NCBI GenBank assembly: GCA_047967505.1
Contig: CM106541.1
From: Dipteris shenzhenensis
Taxonomy: Eukaryota > Polypodiophyta > Polypodiopsida > Gleicheniales
DNA length: 64,000 bases
Strand: one strand, 5' to 3'
The notes under the pieces were generated by a model. That model saw only the letters and a program-made list of their open reading frames with translations, was not told the DNA's origin and searched no databases. The translations under genes and the position numbers were made by a program. The stretch's first letter is position 1. Each line of letters begins with the position of its first letter. Of the stretch, positions 11,327-21,232 are shown piece after piece.

Positions 11327-12587
11327 CTTCATGAAAAATACGCATTCTGTAGTCGGTTTATGTAGCCCTTAGCAATGTATTTCTTAATATAGCGACCTTT
11401 GTACCCTAGGTCTATAGCCAATTGAGAAACTTGCATAGCATTCATGCTAGAGAGTTGCGGAGCATTCCTTAAAAGTCTTATTTGGGATGCATTGAGTTTA
11501 GGCACCTGGCCATCACCACCATGGGTTGCCCTACCACCTATATCCCTCTCTCTTAGTTGATCTGCAAGAGGAAGATTTCTTGTTTTATATTCCATTCTTG
11601 ACCATGCATGATTTTCCTCCCTCCATTCATCAATTACTTTCTGGACAAGGTTGAAATCCTTATGCCCCTCCATCACAGGTAATTGTCCATACCGATTTGT
11701 CTCAATCATGCTGTGCACATCTTTAGTCTCATCGAGTTGTAGTAAGTACGGCATCAACTCTCTCAGTAGAATATTATCATCCTTGTCTTGTACATCAAAC
11801 GTTGAAGGAAATATGCAATTTGATGGAGGGCTAATGCATGCCTTGTATGGGGAGTCATCAACAAGGATTGTCCTTCTAGCATCACATCCAAATGCCTTTG
11901 AGATTTTTGCTAAGGGTTTGAACATTGCCTCAACACCAACCTTGTCAGGCCTATTTATCCTCGTCTTACTGTAAGTGTAGCATCCTTGCTGAGACCATAT
12001 AACAAAGAAAGGGAGGCTCTCATTTGCATAATTTTGCAGCTTTCCTACCATATCAAGTACGTTATGCTCCATCACAGTTGACCAGATACCTACATTAAAT
12101 CTTTGTAGCAAGATTTTAAGAAATTCTATGCACCCAGGACGAACAACCATATAACTATTTTTGCCATGCATAATAGATGGATGTATTGGAGACTTGAATA
12201 GGCAGCGACTTAATAACAGGCCATTCAAGTCTAATATGATTGTTGATCGTGGCATATCCAAAGAAATTGTATGTGGATATAGATCCAAATTCTCCTTGAA
12301 GTTGCTGGCTTCTGACTCATCCAAATTGTCAGGTGCTATGATTTCATACATGTTTGCAACAACAATAAGATTATCTAGTTTTGTCCCCAATGTTGAGACA
12401 GTACGTTCATCCATGTTCTCTTCTAAAAGTATAGGATTCGTGATATTCCTTGCAATTTTCTCCATTTTTGGGGTTATGTTTTCTTCTATACCTCCTGTAT
12501 CCATCGCGTAATTGATAGTCCCCATTTTGGGTGGTATGTTGTCCTCTACATTTGATGTCTCCACATCTTTCCATGCATCATTGGTCC
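11327..12587 (-). CDS. FCP1/NIF-type HAD phosphatase domain exon
   Basis: The open exon contains a FCP1-homology (NLI-interacting factor) domain of the HAD superfamily, the fold of phosphatases acting on RNA polymerase II C-terminal domain and related substrates. Visible motifs are motif I IILDLNGLLLSR (DxN instead of the catalytic DxDx(T/V)), VVRPGCIEFL, motif II VGIWSTVMEHNV, and motif IV TILVDDSPYKA. The D-to-N change in motif I would weaken classical phosphatase chemistry. I recall LDLNG-like forms in plant FCP1-like proteins, so it may be a family feature. The N-terminal ~120 residues are acidic and unassigned. After the domain comes a linker ending in IKKYIAKGYINRLQN before the intron to the SET exon. 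A 3' splice site (CAACTTCCACAG|GG) precedes the exon, so the true start is upstream, possibly the ATG at 12,721-12,719, although no good donor was found. Confidence 0.75.
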
Positions 12588-12599
12588 CTGTGGAAGTTG

Positions 12600-13384
12600 A
12601 GGAATATAGAAATATTTTGATTCTTTAGAGTGTATTCAACAATGTCGAAGCACAAAAGCATATGAAACTAATAAATAACAATAAAGTATGAACATTATCC
12701 ATCGTTGTTCACTGATTCCATTGTATTTTTGGGGAATGGCAAAAGTGCCAATCTCTCTAAAGGTCAATTGAGAATGCAAATACTGCAACCTTTCTCTTTG
12801 AACTCATAGAGAGAATGGCAATAGTGCCATTCTTCTCTTGGGGTGGTGATAGTGCCATTTTACATATAAGGTTATGGAGAATGCCACTAGTGCCTTTCTC
12901 TATACCCTCATTGGGAGGAGAGAATACTACTAGTGCCTCCCCCCATGTCCCAAAAGAAATGTACAATGCATGATCTGAAAGCATAGATACTGTATTACTT
13001 TGGTCCAATAGATTTGTAGAAAGCACCCAAATCAAAACTTTGGTAGCATAGTTAATACTATACAATTTTTAATCTTTGTAATGCTTTCAACTAACATAGA
13101 TTCAAGAAAGGAACATAACAGTATTACCATTTCTACATAACCACAAAGAGAGAATGGCACTAGTGCCATTCTCGATATGAGGTCGCATAAAATGTTAATA
13201 GTACCTCTTACGTATAACCCAACATAGGGAGAATGACACTAGTACCATTCCCCATGTCATTATGTCACACAATTTTATCATACCTAATGTTTAATATCTT
13301 TAATTTAATGAGATATGTGCAATCGAGAAAATCCATAAAAGTTATATTATTTTGAAACTGAATACACAAGGCATAAATGAGTAG
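12600..13384. repeat. Non-coding spacer with several TGGCA-N4-TGCCA dyads
   Basis: Between the FCP1 exon and the next gene lie repeated imperfect and perfect inverted repeats: TGGCAAAAGTGCCA (12,737-12,750), TGGCAATAGTGCCA (12,816-12,829), a perfect 24 bp palindrome with half-site GAGAATGGCACT at 13,150-13,173, and weaker forms near 12,880, 12,920 and 13,220. They are spaced about 40-60 bp where dense. No credible coding region is present. Confidence 0.8.
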
Positions 13385-14761
13385 CTAAAGACCTTGCTCC
13401 AAATCTTCCAATGTAATCTTTGGGGTAGCTTCAAGATTTGCTTTAGTTAAAGGTCGCAAGTCTTCAATGTGATGCTCACCCTCTTTAATTCCTTCATCGA
13501 TAGGTGAATCAGCTCTATGTGTCTCAAGAGGCCTCTCAATGCTAGACCAAATCTTAATATGGGGATTATTTGATGCATGTGCCACACACATAGCCTCGAC
13601 CTCTGTCGCCTGTTGGGATGTCTTCACCAATGAGATCACTTTTCTTTTGCTTGACAATGCTTGTAATGCCACACATCCATTAGTAAAGACATTAACAACA
13701 ACTTCATGTTCCCTACTACAATAGCACCTGATGCACTCCTTGATGATGCCATGCTTCACGACAGCCTCTTTTTCATACTCATCACCCTCATCAGAATAAA
13801 GAATATTGTCCTCAATTATTGTGTATGGCCTTGTGATTTCTAACATGTGCTCAAATCCATCAAACCCATCATGTGAGCTGACAAATGACAAAAAATAGAA
13901 GGTCTCAGATAAACCCTTTTGTGCACTATCCAATTCATGGATGACACCCACAAACCTTCTATGCCAAAATCGAGCCTCTATCATTGCTTCCTTGAGATTT
14001 ACCATCTCTATCATTGTCATAAATGATAGCAATACATACTGTGACGGAGTGGCAATGGTCTCCATCAAGCCACAGAGCAACTTCTTGAAGGCTGAGGTGT
14101 CAAGCACACACAGGCTGATTGGAAGTTGTCCCTTGGAGTGACGTGTTAGAAAGCTCTCCCCCTCCATCTCCATGTTCACTTGAATAATTGTCCAAGGAAA
14201 ACAAGACTGCGATGTAGACTTGTTACCCTCTATTGAACTAATCACCCAATCAACATAGATTGATGCGGCTTTTGGGAAATCAGGTGTGGACTTGCCAACT
14301 TGCAGCTTCTCTTTGACCCATGACTCACATGAACCCTTGAAGCTCTGATAAACAATTGAATCAATTTTGAAGTAAGTTGCAAGGGCATCCCATGTTTGAT
14401 GTTGGGGCGAAGGGTGACGTGAGTTGAACTCCTTGATGAGTGCTTCTTTCAGTGCTCTATCATGCTTAATCTCCATTGCCCGTTGAGACATTTCAATGGA
14501 GTCCTTGCCTTTGCTTGACTTGACCAAGACTATTTCTTTAGACTCAATCTCTGCTTGAAGTGCACGTACATCTTCGTCTTCCAATCCTAGCAGACACCTC
14601 ATATATGTTATTGTGGGATTTCGACCCTCAAGATCACTCTGCTTCACCAATGTCAAAATCCTAATCCATTGTTCGTAGATGTCATCATCATATGTGACCA
14701 TGTGTGTGTCCTTGGTAGCAAAGTTTGCACCCATCGATACGCTTGCAACTCCTACAAAATT
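13385..14761 (-). CDS. ParB/MTase-like gene 1, 3' exon (methyltransferase-like part)
   Basis: Open exon of about 459 codons entered from the upstream exon in phase 0: acceptor TTTATATAG|AATTTTG at 14,762, and the frame reads NFVGVASV before the first internal Met. The N-terminal third is charged and helical. The C-terminal third contains VVVNVFTNGCVALQALSSKR followed by KVISL, which resembles motif I of DNA N4/N6-type methyltransferases (DxFxGxG...A...R.VI..) with the glycines degraded. No clear (D/N)PP(Y/W) catalytic motif is visible, so activity is doubtful and the family call is tentative. The region aligns throughout with the second gene's 37.9-39.4 kb part. Stop TAG at 13,385. Confidence 0.6.
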   Translation of the reverse strand, partial: NFVGVASVSMGANFATKDTHMVTYDDDIYEQWIRILTLVKQSDLEGRNPTITYMRCLLGLEDEDVRALQAEIESKEIVLVKSSKGKDSIEMSQRAMEIKHDRALKEALIKEFNSRHPSPQHQTWDALATYFKIDSIVYQSFKGSCESWVKEKLQVGKSTPDFPKAASIYVDWVISSIEGNKSTSQSCFPWTIIQVNMEMEGESFLTRHSKGQLPISLCVLDTSAFKKLLCGLMETIATPSQYVLLSFMTMIEMVNLKEAMIEARFWHRRFVGVIHELDSAQKGLSETFYFLSFVSSHDGFDGFEHMLEITRPYTIIEDNILYSDEGDEYEKEAVVKHGIIKECIRCYCSREHEVVVNVFTNGCVALQALSSKRKVISLVKTSQQATEVEAMCVAHASNNPHIKIWSSIERPLETHRADSPIDEGIKEGEHHIEDLRPLTKANLEATPKITLEDLEQGL

Positions 14762-14997
14762 CTATATAAAAAATCAAAATCATCTTAGACATTCTTCTAA
14801 TCCAAATCATGTAATAGAGATAATAATGACACTAGTGCGATTCTCCCATTACCATGTCAAAAGCATGACTTGGTAACTAGAAGAATGGCACTAATGCCAT
14901 TCTCACATCAGGAAATTGACACTACTATCATTTCTTTTACAAAGCCATAAACATTCTTGAAATAAAAAATGCATACAAAACAAATTTTATAACTCAC
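14762..14997 (-). other. Intron of ParB/MTase-like gene 1
   Basis: Donor GGGAT|GTGAGT (14,998/14,997) and acceptor ATATAG|AATTTT (14,762/14,761) give a 236 bp phase 0 intron joining the two exons in frame. The intron contains a TGGCACTAATGCCA dyad at 14,885-14,898, of the same family as the flanking arrays. Confidence 0.7.
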
Positions 14998-16371
14998 ATC
15001 CCAACTTTGTCGATCTTTATGCCCTTTGACAAGGCCTTGGGCTGGTTTCTTTGGTCGTCTGAATGTAATCCACTGTGCCCTTAGGTGTTGTAAGATATCG
15101 ACATATGGTTGATTTTTTAAAACGGTCTGTGCCTCCATGTTGGCAATTGATGATATCTTACAACTTGCTTCAACTGGTGCATTGACAACAATTCTCGCCT
15201 TCCTCCATGTATAGAAACCTTTTCATTGATTGAAGGCTTCTCCATGTGCTTTAGTTATAAATATCCTTGCAGCATAAATCAAATGCTGCCCTGCGAGAAT
15301 CCAATAAGTATACTCCTTTAACTTTTCCACCTTTATCTCTTCCTTGCACATCGGAGTATTTGTGCCTATGTGGTAAGGCATAAGATATGCACATGTTGCA
15401 GGAGGTCGTGCATTCATTGCAAAACTCTTAACCAAGTCACTGACATAGCTGAGGGTCAATGTCCTGTACACATATTGGCTTGGTGCTCTAAAGCAATTCA
15501 TCACTGAGATCAACACCTCAAACTCCAAACCAAATGGGAAGTACTCTACGTACTCCATCAAGCCTGTCATACTTGTGTCCTTCCTTTCCAATTTCTTTTG
15601 TAGTGCCTTAAAGTCAACATCTGGCTGGATTTTCTTATACAGGATGATAGTTGCTTCAGATGATTTCTCACCATGTCCTGTTATATGTGTCTCACAACTC
15701 CCCGTTGCATCACCTCCACTTCTAGTTCCATCAGTGACTATTCCGGTACCACCCTGTTTTCCTCCTAAGGTTGTCTCTTTGTCTTTAGCCTCCAGTTTAT
15801 CCCCAATGCTTGTTTTTCCATCTGACCTTATTTCCTTCTCACCTATTGTTTCCTCCTCACCGGTATCTCTAGCCTTCTCTTTCAATGTGTTCTGAGACAC
15901 TTGAGAGCTTGATCCCTCAACATCACTTTTCTTGGTTCTTTTCGAAACTTTTCTACTCTTTTTTATATCTTGCTTTATCCCTTTTGTTACCAAATCAAAG
16001 CTTTCTAATATCTGTTGGTTGGTATAATTTTTTGGCTCATTAATCCAACCCCTAGATATCATCGTGTCCTCCCCAATAGCATTTATCCTCGCATTATCAA
16101 AACAAGTAGGATCCAATTGATACACATTGCCTCCCAATGTATGAATGTTGAGACAAGGAACGTTGTCTTTCTCGGTATCCTCCATCTCTTTAACTTGTCC
16201 AACATCTTCAAAAGTTTTTCCTTGAATGTTCACAAAACAATGCACTTTATGGAGTTTTTGGAGTTCGTTATTGTATATATCTAAAAACCATCCTCTTCCA
16301 GAACTAACTCCATCATAAACTGACACCTCTCGAACCTTTCTCTTTCCCTTGCTAGCCATTCTTGCAATGTT
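14998..16371 (-). CDS. ParB/MTase-like gene 1, 5' coding exon (ParB-like part), one in-frame TGA
   Basis: The frame starts at ATG 16,359-16,357, just after a 3' splice site (GTTAACAG|AACATTG), so a non-coding 5' exon lies upstream. About 378 codons are followed by one TGA at 15,225-15,223, and the same frame continues for 75 codons to the 14,998 donor with conserved-looking sequence (RKARIVVNA, NQPYVDILQHLRAQW). Domains in order: unknown N-terminus with CLNIHTLGGNVYQLDP (about residues 90-105), a low-complexity S/T/K/G linker (130-225), then a part with CAYLMPYHIG and LKEYTYWILAGQHLIYAAR. The last resembles the G-x-H-R..A box of ParB/sulfiredoxin-like domains. The TGA probably derives from a sense codon, so the gene may be a recent pseudogene. 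ParB assignment rests on a short motif plus homology to gene 2. Confidence 0.55.
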
Positions 16372-16539
16372 CTGTTAACAAAAGAACCAAGGACACAATG
16401 AAATGTATAATAGAAAATCATAACTGTAGTAGGAAATATTACAACCACAATGCAACTTCTATTAACAAAATAACCAAGGCGAAGCAACTTATATATGCAT
16501 TATGAAAAACTACACCAACACAACAAGCAAATATACACA

Positions 16540-19500
16540 ATATCAATCTCCACATAGATTGACACAATTCCATATGATCTCTACACAGTGGAGACAGTGA
16601 ACACTACATAGAAGAATGCACATGTGAGTTTAGCATTCCTTGTGCATGTTTTCAGGTCATGGTATGAGATTGGCACCACTGCCATTCTCCACTGGTGGCA
16701 TTCTCCACAGAGATTGACACAGGCTTCTCAATGCCATTTCTTAGGGCCTAATAAGAGATTGGCACCACTGCCATTCTCCACTTGTACAAATGTTTACCCT
16801 ACTATTCTAGGAGGGGTATTCCAATGATCATAGGAGAGTGGTGTCTGATGTCTGATTCCAATCCACATGTGAGTTTGATGATCTCAGTGTCATTATGTAG
16901 TTGCCAGCATGAGATTGGCATCACTGCCATTCTCCGCTAGTGGTAGTCTAGACAAACTGAACCTATAGATTGACATTCCACTAATTTTATTGGCTGCAGT
17001 AGGATAATGGCAAAAGTGCCAATGCACATGTGAGTTTAGGATTCCTTGTGCATGTTTTCAGGTCATGGTATGAGATTGGCACCACTGCCATTCTCCATTG
17101 GTGGCATTCTCCACAGAGATTGACACAATTCCATATGATCTCTACACAGCGGAGACAGTGATCACTACATAGAAGAATGCACATGTGAGTTTAAGCTTCT
17201 CAATGCCATTTCTTAGGGCCTAATAAGAGATTGGCACCACTGCCATTCTCCACTTGTACAAATGTTTACCCTACTATTCTAGGAGGGGTATTCCAGTGAT
17301 CATAGGAGAGTGGTGTCCGATTCCAATCCACATGTGAGTCTGATGATCTCAGTGTCATTATGTAGGTGCCACCATGAGTTTGGCATCATTGCCATTGTCC
17401 ACTAGTGGTAGTCTAGACAAACTAAATCTATAGATTGACATTCTAGGGCCTAATAAGAGATTGACACAATTCCATATGATCTCTACACAGCGGAGACAGT
17501 GATCACTACATAGAAGAATGCACGTGTGAGTTTAGGATTCTCAATGCCATATCTTAGGGCCATTCTCCGCTAGTGGTAATCTAGACAAACTAAACCTATA
17601 GATTGACATTCCACTAATTCTATTGGCCGGAGTAGGATAATGGCAAAAGTGCCAATGCACATGTGAGTTTAGGATTCCTTGTGCATGTTTTTAGGTCATG
17701 GTATGAGATTGGCACCGTTGACATTCTCCACTGGTGGCATTCTCCACAGAGATTGACACAATTCTATATGATCTCTATACAGCGGAGACAGTGATCACTA
17801 CATAGAAGAATGCACATTACCACTAGCGAAGAATGGCCGTGGGATAATGGCAAAAGTGCCAATGCACATGTGAGTTTAGGATTCCTTGTGCCAATGCACA
17901 TGTGAGTTTAGGCTTCCCAATGCCATTTCTTAGGGCCTAATAAGAGATTGGCACCACTGCCATTCTCCACTTGTACAAATGTTTACCCTACTATTCTAAG
18001 TTTAGGCTTCACAATGCCATTGTCTAGGGCCTAATAAGAGATTGGCACCACTGCCATTCTCCACTTGTACAAATGTTTACCCTAATATTTTGAGAGGGGT
18101 ATTCCAAGGATCATAGGATAATGGTGCCCGATTCCAATCCACATGTGAGTTTGAGGATCTCAGTGTCATTATGTAGTTATCTGCATGAGATTGGCATCAC
18201 TTCCATTCTCCACTGGTGGCAGTCTAGATAAACTAAACTTGTATATTGACATTCCACAAATTTTATTGGTTGTAGTAGTATAATTGCAAAAGTGCCAATG
18301 CACATGTGAGTTTAGGATTCCTTGTGCCATTTTAAAGGTCTTGGTATGCTACCATTCTCCACTGGTGGCATTCTCCATAGAGATTGACACAATTCCATAT
18401 GATATCTACACAACGGAGACAGTGATCACTACATAGAAGAATGCACATGTGAGTTTGATGGTCTCAGTGTCATTATGTATTTGCCAGCATGAGATTGGCA
18501 TCACTGCCATTCTCCACTAGTGGTAATCTAGACAAACTAAACCTGTAGGTTGACATTCCACTATATTTATTGGCTGTAGTAGGATTATTTATTGGCTGTA
18601 GTGTGAGTTTGATGATCTCATTGTCATTATGTAGTTGCCAGCATGAGATTGGCATCACTGCCATTCTCCATTAGTGGTAGTGCCAATGCACATGTGAGTT
18701 TAGGATTCCTTGTGCATGTTTTCAGGTCATGGTATGAGATTGGCAGCACTGCCATTCTCCACTGGTGGCATTCTCCACAGAGATTGACACAATTCCATAT
18801 GATCTCTACACAGCGGAGATAGTGATCAATACATAGAAGAATGCACATGTGAGTTTAGGCTTCTCAATGCCATTTCTTAGGGCCTAATAAGAGATTGGCA
18901 CCACTGCCATTCTCCACTCGTACAAATGTTCACCCTACTATTCTAGGAGGTGTATTCCAGTGATCATAGGAGAGTGGTGTCCTATTCCATTCCACATGTG
19001 AGTCTGATGATCTCAGAGATTGACACAATTCCATATGATCTCTACACAGCGGAGACAGTGATCACTACATAGAAGAATGCACATGTGAGTTTAGGATTCC
19101 TTTATATGTTTTCAGGTCATGGTATGAGATTGGCACCACTGCCATTCTCCACTGGTGGCATTCTCCATAGAGATTGACACAATTCCATATGATCTCTGCA
19201 CATGTGAGTTTAGGCTTCTCAATGCCATTGCTTAGGGCCTAATAAGAGATTGGAACCACTGCCATTCTCCACTTGTACAAATTTTAGCCTACTATTCTAG
19301 GAGGGGTATTCCAATGATCATAGGAGAGTGGTGTCCTATTCCATTCCACATGTGAGTTTGATGATCTCAGTGTCATCATGTAGTTGCAAGCATGAGATTG
19401 GCACCACTGCCATTCTCCGCTAGTAGTAGTCTAGACAAACTGAACCTATAGATTGACATTCCACTAATTTTATTGGCTGCAGTAGGATAATGGCAAAAGT

Positions 19501-20343
19501 GCCAATGCACGTGTGAATTTAGGATTCCTTGTGCATGTTTTCAGGTCATGGTATGAGATTGGCACCACTGCCATTCTCAACTAGTGGCATTCTCCAAAGA
19601 GATTGACACAATTCCATATGATCTCTACACAGCGGAGACAGTGATGACTACATAGAAGGATGCACATGTGATTTTAGGCTTCTCAATGCCATTTCTTTAA
19701 TAAGAGATTGGCACCACTGACATTCTCCACTTGCACAAATGTTTACCCTACTATTCTAGGAGGGGTATTCCAATCATCATAGGAGAGTGGTGTCCGACTC
19801 CAACCCACATGTGAGTCTGATGATCTCAATGTCATTATGTAGGTGCCACCATGAGTTTGGCAACACTGCCATTTTCCACTAGTGGTTGTCTAGACAAACT
19901 AAACCTATAGATTGACATTCCACTACATAGAAGAATGCACACTACCACTAGCGGAGAATGGCAGTAGGATAATGGCAAAAGTGCCAATGCACATGTGAGA
20001 TTGGCACCACTGCCATTCTCCACTGGTGGCATTCTCCATATAGATTGACACAATTCCATGTGATCTCTGCACATGTGAATTTAGGCTTCTCAATGCCATT
20101 TCTTAGGGCCTAATAAGAGACTGGCACCATTGCCATTCTCCACTTGTACAAATGTTTACCCTATTATTCTAGGAGGGGTATTCCAACTGTGATCATAGGA
20201 GAGTGGTGTCCTATTCCATTCCACATGTGAGTTTGATGATCTCAGTGTCATAGTGTAGTTGCAAGCATGAGATTGGCATCACTGCCATTCTCCGCTAGTG
20301 GTAATCTAGACAAACTGAACCTATAGATTGACATTCCACTACA
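16540..20343. repeat. Irregular repeat array 2 with TGGCA-N4-TGCCA dyads
   Basis: About 3.8 kb of the same blocks as array 1, again reshuffled. The block GAGATTGGCACCACTGCCAT followed by TCTCCACT is repeated many times (for example 16,671-16,684), as are ATGGCAAAAGTGCCAATGCA, ATTCCATATGATCTCTACAC and CTAGACAAACTAAACCTATA. Distances between successive copies range from about 150 to 400 bp, so this is not a regular satellite. The array lies upstream of gene 1, where its first intron would be expected, and runs directly into the 20.3 kb gene fragment. Confidence 0.9.
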
Positions 20344-20369
20344 TTGAAGGATGCACATTACCACTACAT

Positions 20370-21232
20370 GCAAGGTGACATACCAATGATGCAGTACAAG
20401 GTGCATCCAAAATCATCGAATTGGATGCCCATTGAAGGGGTAATCGAGCTATGGAAGAAAGATAGTGAGGGTCGATCATTGTTGCCAGCAGGTTGTCCGG
20501 ATATACTACCAATGGCTGCATTTGTGAGAGATCACTTGCAAGTAATATCAGGGATAAAGGATTACATTAAGTTTTGGGAGAAATGTGCAAGTGGAAAGAA
20601 TGCATCCTATGAGTCCTACATTAGGCCAGTGATAGACTATTGGAAAACCATGATCGGTGAGCTCGAACAGGAAAACATCTCAGAGATAGGAGTGTACAGA
20701 GAGTTTTGGCCAAGAACACAATCTCCTGATGAGGAGGATGATATAGATGAATCTCCTGATGAGGAGGATGATATAGATGCTTGCATTAATGATTTCCAAG
20801 GCTATGAGGAATGGAATGATCACTATTGTGGGCCTCTAAAAGGTAAGCCTAGGGAAGAGTTTAGACCAATGGTGGATGTTAAGCAAGGTGACTTCGTCTT
20901 GGTGAGGCCATCAGATCCTATATACCCCATATGGCTTGGGGTTGCCATATCAAGTGCCGAGATGGATGCTGCTGCTCCTAATTTCAAGAAATTATTAATT
21001 CAGTATTGGGCACCATCAGTTAAGAGAAAGGGGCTCAGTGATGCAGATGCCTATGTTGATTGCTGAAACAAGTATTGGGAAAAGAATAGGTTGGATCCAC
21101 AGGTATGGGAGTGTATTGATGCAATTGTCTGGTCATGGACATCAAAATCCATAAATAGACCCAAGAAGATCAAGATTCCACAGAGCGTATGTATCAAAGC
21201 ACAGGAGAGCTTGCTTGGTATCAGAGCATAGA
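20370..21232 (+). pseudogene. Truncated gene with C-terminal 'VRPSDPIYPIW' domain, function unknown
   Basis: The reading frame from 20,344 begins with codons encoded by the repeat array (GAAGGATGCACATTACCACT is array sequence), so the real gene part starts near 20,370 and its 5' end is missing. It continues to a TGA at 21,064-21,066 and then in the same frame (KYWEKNRLDPQVWECIDAI, then VWSWTSKSI) to a TAG near 21,232, so the TGA is probably a nonsense mutation of a Trp codon. There is an internal tandem repeat of SPDEEDDID. The C-terminal part, KQGDFVLVRPSDPIYPIWLG with LIQYWAPS following, looks like a small beta-rich, chromo/BAH/Tudor-like reader domain. That is a weak resemblance only. Possibly a domain of a chromatin or transposon protein. 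Confidence 0.5.

Noticed and set aside
11651-12511. Plus-strand frames of 107 and 116 codons opposite the FCP1 exon
   Set aside because: They are antisense to an exon with clear FCP1 motifs and have no domain of their own.
10706-16371. Giant-virus-derived insertion (SET, FCP1-like phosphatase, ParB/MTase genes are found in large DNA viruses)
   Set aside because: The genes have introns with plant-like splice sites, the base composition matches the neighbourhood, and there are no other viral hallmark genes. Not excluded for ancestral origin, but unsupported here.
16540-20343. CRISPR-like repeat/spacer array
   Set aside because: Repeat blocks are diverged, of different lengths and irregularly spaced, with no cas genes, and the genome is eukaryotic.
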